Shown here: positions 1 to 9,800 of the stretch, piece after piece
Position numbering within the stretch: position 1 is the first letter of the stretch
How the letters are laid out: each line of letters starts with the position of its first letter
Made by a program: the position numbers and the translations under genes
Assembly (NCBI GenBank): GCA_964403935.1
Contig: CAYOIB010000008.1
Span: 1-56,643, forward strand
Origin: SLLG01 sp964403935
GTDB taxonomy: Bacteria; Verrucomicrobiota; Verrucomicrobiia; Opitutales; Oceanipulchritudinaceae
Direction: 5' to 3'
Length of the DNA stretch: 56,643 nt
The notes under the pieces: model-generated
Seen by the model: the letters and a program-made list of their open reading frames with translations, nothing else
What the model was told of the DNA's origin: nothing
Database searches by the model: none

Positions 1-1
1 T

Positions 2-2065
2 GTCTTCCTACTGGGAATTCTGGTCGTTTTCTTGATTATTCGTCGAGACGACCATGAACTTCTTCAGAATCTCTCCCGCATGGCAGCTGCCGGGGAGACG
101 GAGCAGGCCCGCACGGAACTGAATACACTCCTGGCCCGGGGATTTGATGACTTCTCTGTCCTTGTGCAGGCTGGCGAATTGGCTGCACAGATCTCCCCCG
201 AGCAGGCTAACGCACTCTTCCGGGAGGCCCTTCAGCGGGAAGACCGCACCGGAGAGGGCCTTCGTCGACTTACGGATGCAGCTATGAGAGCGGGGGATTT
301 CGGGATCGCACGCACCCTGCTCGAAGAAACCCTGCGTCTTAATCCAAGCGACCCCGCCAGCTTCATCCTCGCGGGTAGGTTCAACTACCTTACAAACAAC
401 CACAAGGAAGCGGTTCTCTATCTCGAGAGCGCTTTTTCCCGAATGGACCCCTCCCCGCACGACAAGCTTACCTACGCTGAATCCCTCGCGATGAGCGGTG
501 ATATTGCACAGGTCATCCTGGCAAAGGACATTCTCATGGAGCTGACCGAGCGCGAAGATAAAGTGGGTATTGGAGCGTTTGTGATCCTCGGGAACATGAA
601 CCACATTCCCCTGCTGGAGGCAGAATTGCCCCAATTTCTCGAGCGCTTCCGCCAACATCCCCTTTTCGAAGAAGCCCTCGTCGGCAACCCTGGCCTGATG
701 CGACGCCTCATCGGAAGGTTTGAGAGCTATGATTCGGCCTTCGCACTGGCGGTGGGCAGCGTTCTCATGCGCGAATCCGACCTCCCCTTCAGTGATCGGC
801 TCTCCTTCGCCTTTATCGCCCTCAAGGAAGGTGCTTTTTCGGAAGCGGAACGAGCCCTTGAGCAGGTTCAGGGACTGGACCGTGAATCGATCGAATTTCG
901 GGGACTCGAAGCCTATCTTTTAATGGGTCAGGGTCGAACGGCCTCAGGGGTCGACAGACTGGAAAGCCTGGCCCAATCGAACCCCTCCAGTCCAGCGGTG
1001 TTCATGATGCTCGAAGCCATTCTTTTCATCAATCCCCCGGAGCTGATCCATTCGGAGGAGGAGAGACTGGCGGAACTGCTCAAAAACCATCCCCTCGCGC
1101 CTCCCGAGCTTCGGCTGCAGGCTTACGACCTCATCATCAACCTCCGTCCAGGTCAGTCGGACGCTCTGGTTGATCAGGCGTTCGAGGCGTTTCGAGATTC
1201 GAATCCGATCATCCTTGCCGTCTGGCTGCGCCATCGGGAGCTCAACCGCAAACTTCTCGAATTAACCGACGCACCTCTCCAAGCAAACCAGCGCAGCATC
1301 CTTCTGGGCCTCCGGATGGACGCCCTCCTCTCCCTGGCGCGTTACGATGCACTGAGACAAGAGCTGGAGCAGTTCGGGGATGAACTCAATCCGACCGTCC
1401 GCAACCTCGTGGAGGCCGAGCTCAACTTCAACAGCGGGGACAACGCAGCCGCACAGCGCTTTTGGGAAATGGCTTTCGAGCGCGCCTCCATCAGCAGCCA
1501 GACAATGTCTCTGCGGCGCCTGGCCGCCATCGCGGCCCGGGAGGGCGACAAGGAACGCACCTACCGCGCCTACCACCGGTTGTTTACAGACGGTCAGCAC
1601 CTCTCCGAACCAGAGCTGACGACCTTTCTTACCATCTCCATGGAGAAGAGAGGTCTTGAGGAGGCCCTTGTCGTCGCCCGACAACTGGCTGAATTGCACC
1701 CCGAGAACCCAACCCACATCAACAACAGTGCCTACCTGAATTTTCTTGCCGGGGAGCGGGTCAGCGAATCGGTAGACGCCATGCGCACCGTCGTCCGCGA
1801 ATACCCGAACGAACGGCACTTCAGGATGACCTACGCGCTTGGGCTTCTACGGGCAGGGCAGACACGCGAGGCCCTTCGGATCGCTGAAGACACACAGATC
1901 GATATGACCCCCAGCGGCTACCAGCAGCAGGCGATCTACGCGGCCATTTTAAGCGCCAATGATCGCGGAGCCTTCGCCTCCAGCATCGCTGCCAACATCG
2001 ATCGTGAACGTCTTTACGAGCCTGAGCAGGCGCTTCTCCAGAATGTTTCCACCCCGGCACGTTGA
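2..2065 (+). CDS. Membrane-anchored TPR protein (5' partial)
   Basis: The reading frame is open to the left edge. The first visible residues (VFLLGILVVFLIIRR) are the end of a transmembrane helix followed by positive charges, so the true start lies outside the window and the TTG at 32 is not a convincing start. The remaining ~680 residues are helical tandem repeats of tetratricopeptide type, for example the stretch around LEETLRLNPSDPASF and the later HPENPTHINNSAYLNFLAG. No catalytic motif is visible. It lies 24 bases upstream of the exosortase gene and is probably co-transcribed with it. Exosortase/EPS loci often carry large TPR proteins (PrsT-type) that act as assembly scaffolds, and that role is inferred here. 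A second anchored TPR protein lies just past the exosortase on the other strand. Confidence 0.85.
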   Translation, partial: VFLLGILVVFLIIRRDDHELLQNLSRMAAAGETEQARTELNTLLARGFDDFSVLVQAGELAAQISPEQANALFREALQREDRTGEGLRRLTDAAMRAGDFGIARTLLEETLRLNPSDPASFILAGRFNYLTNNHKEAVLYLESAFSRMDPSPHDKLTYAESLAMSGDIAQVILAKDILMELTEREDKVGIGAFVILGNMNHIPLLEAELPQFLERFRQHPLFEEALVGNPGLMRRLIGRFESYDSAFALAVGSVLMRESDLPFSDRLSFAFIALKEGAFSEAERALEQVQGLDRESIEFRGLEAYLLMGQGRTASGVDRLESLAQSNPSSPAVFMMLEAILFINPPELIHSEEERLAELLKNHPLAPPELRLQAYDLIINLRPGQSDALVDQAFEAFRDSNPIILAVWLRHRELNRKLLELTDAPLQANQRSILLGLRMDALLSLARYDALRQELEQFGDELNPTVRNLVEAELNFNSGDNAAAQRFWEMAFERASISSQTMSLRRLAAIAAREGDKERTYRAYHRLFTDGQHLSEPELTTFLTISMEKRGLEEALVVARQLAELHPENPTHINNSAYLNFLAGERVSESVDAMRTVVREYPNERHFRMTYALGLLRAGQTREALRIAEDTQIDMTPSGYQQQAIYAAILSANDRGAFASSIAANIDRERLYEPEQALLQNVSTPAR

Positions 2066-2089
2066 GGATGAAAGTCTAAGACTGCCGAA

Positions 2090-3694
2090 ATGGAGAAAGA
2101 GAACGACATCTTGGGGAACTTGTGGTCCTCCAGCCGGGTGCTCATTGGTGCCATCGTCATTGCGGGCCTCGTGGTGCTCTCCCAAGTGAGGTTTCACTGG
2201 GGGGGTGAATCTTACTATAATTACGGCTGGTTCGTTCCTATCCTCGGTGCGTATCTGATTGTCCGCCGGATGGCAGATGCGCCTCTCCCACGGGCGCCCG
2301 AAGGGAATATCCGAATGCTCCTTTTCGGAATGGGGGCCCTCCTGATTCTGTCGCTGCTTCCCTTCCAGTTGCTCAGCGAAGTGAACCCGTTCTGGAGAGC
2401 GCCCTTAATCCTTCAAGCCATCCTTCTGTTGGCGGTGGGGTTCATTGCCCTGGCGATCTTGGGAGGAGGGCCCACCGTTCGACACTTTGCCTTTCCGCTC
2501 GTCTTCTTTCTGACAATGATCCCGCTTCCCTGGCGGATCGAAACCGAGATCATCCAGCTACTGACGCGTCTGGTGGTGGAGGTCACCGTTTGGTTGCTGG
2601 AACTGGTCTCCTACACCGCCGAGGTCCGGGGGAACACGATCCTCGTCGACGGAAATGCCGTCGGCGTCGACGATGCCTGTAGCGGTATCCGCTCCCTTCA
2701 GGTTCTCGGGATGGTGACCCTCTTTCTGAGCGACTACTTCCGCATGCCGCCCGTGCGCCGCCTGCTTTTGTTCGGGATCGCCTTTGTTGTCATCATGGCG
2801 TTCAATTGCCTGCGCTCGACGACATTGACTCTGATTGTCGTCCACTTCGGCTATGATGCTTATGACGTCATGCATGACTGGGTGGGAATCATTTCCTTCG
2901 GCGGTTGTATCGCTGCCCTCTACGGTATCTGCGAATGGATCCGTCCGCCCGATCCGGCCCCGGCAGATCACGCTTCTTCCACGAGCCCGACCGCGCCAAT
3001 CCGCTTGATTGCCGTCGCCCCGGGCTATGCCGGGCCGATTCTGTGGGCGGCCCTCGCCGCCGCCGTCTTCCTTGCGAAAGAGGGCTGGTTCCGGCTGCAC
3101 GAAGAACAAGCTCAACCTGAATTCACCTGGACCGTCCAATGGCCGGAAAGGCAGCGCATGCCTTACCATTTTGCCGATATTCCGGATGTGATCACCGATA
3201 TTCTGACCTATGATTTTGCCGAAAGGATTCAAGGCATCCTGCCCGCCGGGCAGATCATAGACATGTACTACTATGGGTACACCGGTGAAAACCGGATGAA
3301 CGCCGTCACTTCTTACGGACACCAGCCCACAGTTTGCATGACGGCAATCGGTGCCCGCCTGATCGAACAATACGAACCCTTGCTCTTCGAGAAGGATGGC
3401 CTCCAGATTCTCCTGCACCACTTCAAGTTTCTGATGCCAGGCCCCGAAGCTGCGGAGATGGACGTGTTTTGGACCGTTTGGGAGCGCCGGAATATGAACC
3501 TCGATCCCCACAGGATGGAGACGATCAGCTGGGCCAATCAATTCGAATTGATGAAGCGCGGCCGACGCGATTACGCCCGCCAGGTGCTCTTGGTCGGGAT
3601 GATGCAATCCCCTCGTCCCGAGGCCGCCCGAGCCAGCCTCCGATCACTTTTCGAGGAGATTATCCGGATCGATCACGTCGAAGCCCCCTCTTGA
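2090..3694 (+). CDS. Exosortase with fused C-terminal EpsI-like domain
   Basis: Polytopic inner-membrane cysteine transpeptidase that recognises C-terminal PEP-CTERM tails. Residues 1-285 hold about eight hydrophobic segments. The catalytic region is VDDACSGIRS with Cys197, followed by the conserved Arg242 in FNCLRSTT and His262 in VMHDW, the exosortase Cys-Arg-His set. After a further hydrophobic segment near 310-330, residues ~335-534 form a periplasmic domain resembling the exosortase-associated EpsI protein (YYYGYTGENRMNAVTSYGHQPTVCM region), here fused rather than encoded separately. The likely substrate is the PEP-CTERM protein at 5914. The gene follows a TPR gene and converges on another. 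The exosortase subfamily cannot be assigned by eye; the family assignment itself is firm. Confidence 0.93.
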   Translation: MEKENDILGNLWSSSRVLIGAIVIAGLVVLSQVRFHWGGESYYNYGWFVPILGAYLIVRRMADAPLPRAPEGNIRMLLFGMGALLILSLLPFQLLSEVNPFWRAPLILQAILLLAVGFIALAILGGGPTVRHFAFPLVFFLTMIPLPWRIETEIIQLLTRLVVEVTVWLLELVSYTAEVRGNTILVDGNAVGVDDACSGIRSLQVLGMVTLFLSDYFRMPPVRRLLLFGIAFVVIMAFNCLRSTTLTLIVVHFGYDAYDVMHDWVGIISFGGCIAALYGICEWIRPPDPAPADHASSTSPTAPIRLIAVAPGYAGPILWAALAAAVFLAKEGWFRLHEEQAQPEFTWTVQWPERQRMPYHFADIPDVITDILTYDFAERIQGILPAGQIIDMYYYGYTGENRMNAVTSYGHQPTVCMTAIGARLIEQYEPLLFEKDGLQILLHHFKFLMPGPEAAEMDVFWTVWERRNMNLDPHRMETISWANQFELMKRGRRDYARQVLLVGMMQSPRPEAARASLRSLFEEIIRIDHVEAPS

Positions 3695-3775
3695 GGCAAC
3701 CGGGGGCTCTCTTCCTGGAACAATGGACTCACTGGCGTCGCGACATGCTTGCGAACGCCTATGGAAAATCCCAGT

Positions 3776-3790
3776 GCCCTCAAGGAGGGC
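3776..3790. repeat. Short perfect hairpin between convergent genes
   Basis: GCCCTC-AAG-GAGGGC forms a 6-bp stem between the exosortase stop and the end of the convergent TPR gene. There is no T tract on either strand, so it is at best a weak or Rho-assisted terminator. Confidence 0.3.
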
Positions 3791-3798
3791 GACGGACG

Positions 3799-5496
3799 CT
3801 ATGGCATCAGCCCCGTGGACTCCATCAGCTGACGTTCCTTGGGCAAGAGCGATTTTGTGGCCAGCCCGGAGGGTCCGCCGTCATCCCCCGGTAAATCAAC
3901 CAGACGAGCGGCCACAGCCCGTGCCAAGGCGACATGCCGTGGGCCGGATGCAGGAACTTCGGGAGTCCCCGCAAGGAGAGCGTGGGCCACCTGGAGTTGG
4001 TTCTCGAGGGCATAGTTGAGAGCGAGAAGAATTCGAAAATCCACCACTGCCGGATATTGCGCAACGAGAGATTCAAGAGCCCGCCGTGCCTCCACTGCGT
4101 TGCGGTCGTAAAGGATTCGCAGGTAGTATGTGAGGGCATCGAAGGAAGGGCTGGTTCGTTGCTCGTCGAATGAAGTTCCTTCCAGAAGCCGGAGCAATTC
4201 CCGTTCTTCCCCCAGCTGATAGTGAGCCATCAACAGCCGACGCTTACCCACATTCGCGGTTCTTGGGTGCTCCGTCATACGTTCATACAATTTCTTCAGA
4301 ACATCCCACTGCTCCAGATCCAGAAGAAACATTTCTATGCGACTGAATTCCCCCGACTCGGCGGCATCCACTGAGCGCTTCAGGGTGGCAAGCGCCTCCT
4401 CTCCCTGACCCAGCGCCACCAAAGCGCGCGAGCGCCACAAAAGAGATTCAGCCAAACTGAGCGCGTTGGAATCCGCCGACGCATAGGTCAGATCGAGGAC
4501 CTGGCGAAGCGCCTCCTCCGGCCCCTCCAGCAAGGCCTGCAGCATCATGCGCAGAGATTCCTCATCCCCCTGAAGTGCTTCCAGATCAAAATCCTCCCTG
4601 ACCTGCGCCGACAGCCCGGAGGCATTCATCCAGGCGATCAATTCCGCGACCTCCTCGGGATTCTCGAGGACGAATGCTTTACGAACGTCTTCGCGGACGG
4701 CATCCCATTCGATCAGCTCAAACCGCAGTTGCAAAGCCAGAGCCAATAAACGGTCGGTCCGGGTCGCCTCAGGAGCCTCCCTCAGGCGTTGCGTCAACTG
4801 AAGCCGAAGCCCCATGTCTTCACTCGGGACCTGGACCGCACGGCGCAGAAGCTCCAATTCAGGATTCTCGGAAGCCGCTAAATCCCGGATTATGCGAGCG
4901 GCCGCTTCCTGGGCCTCATCTGTCGGCGTCGACAAAAGCGTCGCGAAGTACTCCGCCTCCACCCCAGCCGCATTCGGATGCCGCCGCAGAAAATCCTCCG
5001 CCAGGTTCCGCGCATCCCCATAGCGACGCAAGGCCCGGAAATTCTGGATCCGTTGCTGGGCGACTTCCGCATTCTCCGGCTCCTGAAAAGCGAGCCGCTC
5101 GAGGATGCGATGCGCCTCCACCACTTCATTGCGAGCAACCAGAATATCCACGAACCGAAGCGTCGGCTCCACATCGAGTTGCGGCAGCTCCAGTGCCCGC
5201 CGCCACCATTCTCCGGCAGAAGCATGGCCATAGTCCAGGGCAGCCCGTGCCGCTTGTCGAATGGCTGCATGATTTTCGGGACGCATCTGGCTCGCCGACA
5301 CCGCGCGCTCCATGGCTACCCGGTGTTCACCCGCCGCCGAGGCTTCCAGTGATTCCTCAAGGAGGGCCTCAGCTCGAAGGGTCCGCACTCGCTCAAGTGC
5401 CGGACGAAAGGCAACCAACGCGATGATTCCTCCGATGACGAGTATAGCGGCCCCTGTCAGGAGCCACGCCCGAGCGCTTTTCGATAATTTGCCCAT
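3799..5496 (-). CDS. Membrane-anchored TPR-like protein
   Basis: 565 residues. A cytoplasmic KLSKSAR start is followed by one transmembrane helix (residues ~10-29, LLTGAAILVIGGIIALVAF), and the rest is a long helical-repeat domain of degenerate TPRs, probably periplasmic. The start is supported by GGAG ten bases upstream. Layout (single N-terminal anchor, then repeats) matches the protein at the left edge of the window, so the two are probably distant paralogues bracketing the exosortase. No enzymatic motif is seen. A scaffold or tether role in polymer or PEP-CTERM protein secretion is inferred from position only. Confidence 0.85.
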   Translation of the reverse strand: MGKLSKSARAWLLTGAAILVIGGIIALVAFRPALERVRTLRAEALLEESLEASAAGEHRVAMERAVSASQMRPENHAAIRQAARAALDYGHASAGEWWRRALELPQLDVEPTLRFVDILVARNEVVEAHRILERLAFQEPENAEVAQQRIQNFRALRRYGDARNLAEDFLRRHPNAAGVEAEYFATLLSTPTDEAQEAAARIIRDLAASENPELELLRRAVQVPSEDMGLRLQLTQRLREAPEATRTDRLLALALQLRFELIEWDAVREDVRKAFVLENPEEVAELIAWMNASGLSAQVREDFDLEALQGDEESLRMMLQALLEGPEEALRQVLDLTYASADSNALSLAESLLWRSRALVALGQGEEALATLKRSVDAAESGEFSRIEMFLLDLEQWDVLKKLYERMTEHPRTANVGKRRLLMAHYQLGEERELLRLLEGTSFDEQRTSPSFDALTYYLRILYDRNAVEARRALESLVAQYPAVVDFRILLALNYALENQLQVAHALLAGTPEVPASGPRHVALARAVAARLVDLPGDDGGPSGLATKSLLPKERQLMESTGLMP

Positions 5497-5767
5497 TTCA
5501 TGGATTCTCCTTCAGGCACCGCGCCACTGCCAAGCTCATTTCTGCGGCTCGCCTACAGTTTCTCCGCAGCAAAAAGGAACCTCCACCACTCAACTCCATG
5601 GGGAAATCCCTTGAAAAGGGATCAACAACGGGTCCAATTGTAAATGTCAGCCCCAAAAGCGCCTAAGGTAAATGGCCTACGCCTCAAATTCCAGGGTACC
5701 ACCTTGTGAATCCCGACGGCTAACCGCAAACCTGCATCGTTACAGGGCTTAGCCTTCTTAACGGTTT

Positions 5768-5783
5768 TGAATGCGAGCATTCA
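5768..5783. promoter_or_regulatory. 16-base palindrome, candidate operator
   Basis: TGAATGC-GA-GCATTCA has perfect 7-base arms around a 2-base centre, the form of a dimeric repressor or activator site. It lies 131 bases upstream of the PEP-CTERM start codon. The bound factor is unknown. Confidence 0.4.
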
Positions 5784-5803
5784 TCAGGAATGTAGGTATT
5801 TAC

Positions 5804-5828
5804 AAACCATCATTAAAGATGGTTTTTT
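5804..5828 (+). terminator. Terminator-like hairpin upstream of the PEP-CTERM gene
   Basis: AAACCATC-ATTAAA-GATGGTTT gives a perfect 8-bp stem with a 6-base loop, followed by more T residues (six consecutive T in total, three of them past the stem). It reads on the plus strand with no plus-strand gene closely upstream, so it could end a short leader RNA or sRNA or act as an attenuator of the PEP-CTERM gene 86 bases downstream. The stem is AT-rich and so only moderately stable. Confidence 0.45.
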
Positions 5829-5913
5829 GAACGATTTTGCTTGAAAGACCACACGCCCTCTGCGAACTTCCGGACCGAAAGTAAGTACTTCTCGCATTCA
5901 ACCTAAAGAAATC

Positions 5914-6717
5914 ATGAACAAACTAATCGCTGTTGTATCCTCGATAGGCCTCCTGACGGCCGGCCTGTCTGCTCAAATTGACTTTAGCTCTCCACTCGTG
6001 GAAAGCACCTCGCCCGGTTCTTTCAGTAACCTGATTGTATCCATGGCCTCGGACGGCGCCTCCCTCCAGCAGGCGGGGCAGCCCAACTACACTCAGCTCT
6101 CCTTCGAGTACAATGTCGGAGGCAGTGGCTTTGCCGACGCCCCTGGAAAATTCACGCAGGGTGGGACGCCCACAGGGGGCTTCGATGTAACCCTCGAATT
6201 CAAGAAGATTGCCAACTTCCCTGCCTTCAATGTCCAGGGCGGAACATCCTTTGACATCGGTTTCGTCGCCTTCGAAGCCGCTGCTCAAAACAACATGGGC
6301 ATCGCCGAGTGGCCGGGATATGCCGACAGCACGAACGTGTTCACATATAAGAGCGGCAATCCTGACAGCCCACCATTGGCCTACAGCTTCTCCAACGGCC
6401 CCGATGATGCGGCATTCAGCTTCTTCGCTGAAGTCCTCTATAATAGCGTTCCCGTAGGTCCTCACTATCAGGGTGACTCCAATTACTGGACGATCTTCCA
6501 ACAGGTCAACGTCGAGGCCGGCGACCCTGCGCTCTTCATCCTGGCTCTCGAAGACCAAGGTATCGCACGTGGGTCGGACTACGACTTCGATGACGGGTTC
6601 TTCGTCATGAGTGGTTTCATCACGCCCGTTCCCGAGCCAGCAGTTATCGGTTTGGCCGGGATCATGGCCCTCTTCGGCTTCATCGCCTACCGCCGTCGCC
6701 GCTTGACCAGCAAGTAA
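5914..6717 (+). CDS. PEP-CTERM sorting-domain protein
   Basis: 267 residues. The N-terminal signal peptide is MNKLIAVVSSIGLLTAGLSA with cleavage expected after LSA. The C terminus has the full tripartite sorting signal: VPEPAV, a transmembrane helix (IGLAGIMALFGFIAY) and the basic cluster RRRRLTSK. The ~210-residue mature body is rich in Gly, Asp, Phe and Asn with predicted beta structure; I do not recognise a domain. It should be exported by Sec, cleaved at the PEP motif by the exosortase at 2090 and released or attached to the surface/EPS. It is the only PEP-CTERM protein in the window. A strong terminator follows. Confidence 0.9.
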   Translation: MNKLIAVVSSIGLLTAGLSAQIDFSSPLVESTSPGSFSNLIVSMASDGASLQQAGQPNYTQLSFEYNVGGSGFADAPGKFTQGGTPTGGFDVTLEFKKIANFPAFNVQGGTSFDIGFVAFEAAAQNNMGIAEWPGYADSTNVFTYKSGNPDSPPLAYSFSNGPDDAAFSFFAEVLYNSVPVGPHYQGDSNYWTIFQQVNVEAGDPALFILALEDQGIARGSDYDFDDGFFVMSGFITPVPEPAVIGLAGIMALFGFIAYRRRRLTSK

Positions 6718-6747
6718 GCATCAGACGCTGCTGAACTCTTGATATTG

Positions 6748-6777
6748 AAAAGGCCACCCGTTTCCGGGTGGCCTTTT
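6748..6777. terminator. Strong bidirectional intrinsic terminator
   Basis: GGCCACCCG-TTTC-CGGGTGGCC is a 9-bp GC-rich stem extended by an AAAA/TTTT flank, with a run of T to 6780 on the plus strand. It lies 31 bases after the PEP-CTERM stop and just past the end of the convergent subtilase gene, so it can serve both. Confidence 0.9.
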
Positions 6778-6827
6778 TTTATTTGGATTTGCCGACGTCG
6801 GCTTGGAGTCCGTTTTCCGAATTGAGT

Positions 6828-9800
6828 TTACTCTTCGATCAAACGGACCTGCACACGGAAGAATTCGGGAGCCCCATTCGCCTGAGAGGCTCGCAAGGAG
6901 ATTCGCTGCAAGGATTCGCCACGATCTTCCACCACCCAACCCTCCCGTTCAGGGATGGGTTCGTAGGGATAAAACTTATCGATGACTGTCCAATTGACCA
7001 AGTCTGTGCTCGATTCAAGCTGAAGAACGGCCTCGCTCGCGTTCCGGTTCCGCCAGAAAACGAATTCCAGCTGCCCTCCGTTGGCAACGCGTATCTCCGG
7101 CAGACGGGGCCCGGCGGCAGACGATTCGCCGACCGGCTCGAGTCCAGAGCCTGGGGCGTCTGTTTCAGCCAAGCCCAAGGCATAAACGAGAGCAAGGGGG
7201 GCCCCCTGGTGGTTGACTGCAGGATCCATCGGATTTTCGTTTTCGTCGTACCCCTTCTTGCTCAACCATGCCTTCAGAGTGAGGCCACTATCGGATCCCG
7301 TGCCTCCCGACGGGCGGCTCTGTTCCACTGGCTCCGCGAGAAGAAGGCTGAATTCAGCCAGCTGAATGATGGCACCGCTCCGGTTCCTCATGATCATGCG
7401 CCAGCGGCTTCCCTCCAACGGTGCGCTGAGCTTGATCGTCTTTGCCTGCTTGCGGGCAGTGAAATCCGGAATCGTGACAACGACGCGCTCACGGGTGTCA
7501 TGAGAAATGAATTCAATTTTTGCCGGATCCCGCTCCGGAGCATCATTGCCGCTCACCAGCACAAACCCACCGATGGCCAGCCCTTTAGATAGCTCCAACT
7601 CAAAGATGCCTTCACTGCCGAAGGCCAACCACTTCGTGCCATCCTTCCCATCAAGAAGCTCCTTGAGGCCTTCGTTCCTGGAACTGTTCTCCAGGCTAAC
7701 GCCAACTCTATACTTCGGCAGCTGCACCCATTGAGCCATCGAAACAGCGGGAAGCAGGTCCACTTCCGGCTCTGGCTCCGCCTCCGGCTCTGGCATCGGA
7801 ACTTGCACAACAACCGGGGCACTCCAATTACCCGTGACGCTGCCAATCGACCCGCGGGCCCGGAAGGCATAGCTGGATCCAGCGTTTAAGTTGCCGGCTT
7901 TGATTGAGCCGAAGAGGGCTCCATTCCCATTGGCATTGCCTAGATTCTGGAAGGATCCACCGTCCTTGCTGTATTGCAGGTTGATCGTATCGACCACGGT
8001 GCTGAGCGACCAGGACACCGCCGCCTCCGTTGGGCCACTGATGGAGGCGCCGAGGACAGGAACGGCGGGAATAATCGGTTCAGGCTTCGCGAGGACGAAT
8101 CGCATTTCAGACAGCTGGGTGATTGCCCCGCCCCGATTATGCATGATGATGCGCCAACGGCTTCCTGACGGGGTCGAACTAAAGGCCACCTCCTGCGTCT
8201 GACGGCGTCCGCTAAAGGTCGGTACCGTAACGTCGACCTTGTCGCCGTTCTCAAGACTGATCAACTCGAGACGGCTTGGATCGCGCTCAGGAGCATCATT
8301 TCCACTCACGAGGATGACGCCAATAACCCGAGCATCGGCCGCAAACTCAACCTCAAAGATCGTGCGATCCGTATGAGCCAACCATTTTGTTGTATCCTTT
8401 CCGTCCACCAACTGCGCCAGGCCTTCCTTTTTGCCCGCATTCTCCGCACTGACCCCGAGACGGTAATCCTTCGTGTCAACCCAGCTTGCGATGGACCCAT
8501 CCGTGGGCTCGGGAGCCACATTGACCGTCACCGTCGCCGACCGGGAGAACTCACCATCACTCACCGTCACCTTCGCCGTAAAGGTGCCGGCTGCGGTGTA
8601 CGTGTATGAGCGGTTCGCCTGGCCCGAAGCCGTCGATCCATTACCGAAGGTCCAGGCGTATGTGAGTGCATCACCGTCCGGATCCGAAGAACTGGAGGCA
8701 TTAAAAGACACCTGGAGGGGGGCTGTTCCCGACAGGGGCGTGCCCGTCAACTTGGCAATCGGGGCAGAATTAATCGGCTCCGGTTCCGGAACTGGATTAG
8801 GCTTAGGCGTGGACGGCGGCGGTTTCGATCCGCCACTGCCCGCACCAAGGGTAATGGAACGGGACAAGTTCAACCGCCCGCCGGAGACGCTGAAGTTCGA
8901 GAGGCCGCTGGGCGTGTCGACCCCGGCCAGAATCAGGTCCTTCACTTCCTGCCAGGTCCGGTTCTCATCCTGGGCGTAGAGTAACGCCGCGGCCGACGAA
9001 ACCAAAGGCGTGCTGAAGGAGGTTGCGCTGCCTGGAGCAAAAAGATGGACCCGGGTCTTGCTGAAGCTCGAACTTCCAGCCTTCGTGTCGCTTTGGGTCG
9101 AAGCGCCGACCGTGATAACATTGGGTTCGTTGAGCGAGCCCGGGTAAAGCGGGTACTCGGTGGTGTCCTTGTTGGAATTCCCTGCCGCCGCCACGAGCAA
9201 GGCGTTCTCATTCGCCGCAAAACGGGCAATTCCCAACCAGAAGGGACCTCCCGATCCCACTAGACTGAGGTTCACGACTTTGGCCCCATGCGATATTGAG
9301 TAACTCGCAGCGTCCAAGGCGTGAAAGAGATTCCCAGCCCCACTGGCAGAATAGATGGCCGGCAACAGGGTCACGTGCCCGGCTGGAGAGGCATTGCCCA
9401 TTCCATTATTATTGATGGCACCGGCAATGCGGGCCACCTGCGTGCCATGGGAAGACCCCGTGTTCACATCATTGCTCTTGCTGTCGAAATTCCAGCCATA
9501 GAGATCGTCAACGAAATTATTGCCGTCGGAGTCCTTGCCGTTGAGCACTTCACCGGGATTGACCCAACGGTAGAGGTCCGGGTTGTCGGTGTTGTGGCCG
9601 TTATCCACCAAGCCGATGATAATTCTTTTCCCGGATGGGGTCACTGCACCTTGAGGCATGGCCGCCCAAGCACCTTCAGGATCGATCTTCTTCAACGCCC
9701 AATCGTTGCCGTAACCCGGATCATTCGGGGCTGCGGCGGGGAAAATGAGGTGGTGCAGTGAGGCGACTTCCACCCCGTCCGTCGCCTGAACCCAGGCCAG

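Larger units (their letters stand above)
5497..5913. other. Divergent intergenic region upstream of the PEP-CTERM gene
   Basis: 417 bases between a minus-strand TPR gene and the plus-strand PEP-CTERM gene. It encodes no convincing protein. It contains a 16-base palindrome (5768-5783) and a terminator-like hairpin (5804-5828), annotated separately. The AT-rich part at 5800-5900 probably holds the promoter of the PEP-CTERM gene; no -35/-10 pair stands out. Confidence 0.6.

Noticed and set aside
8..1819. Long reverse-strand frames opposite the first TPR gene
   Set aside because: They are antisense shadows of a GC-rich helical-repeat gene with no domain and no start context.
2558..3607. 349-codon minus-strand frame opposite the exosortase
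   Set aside because: Composition is that of an antisense frame; the plus strand carries the exosortase catalytic residues.
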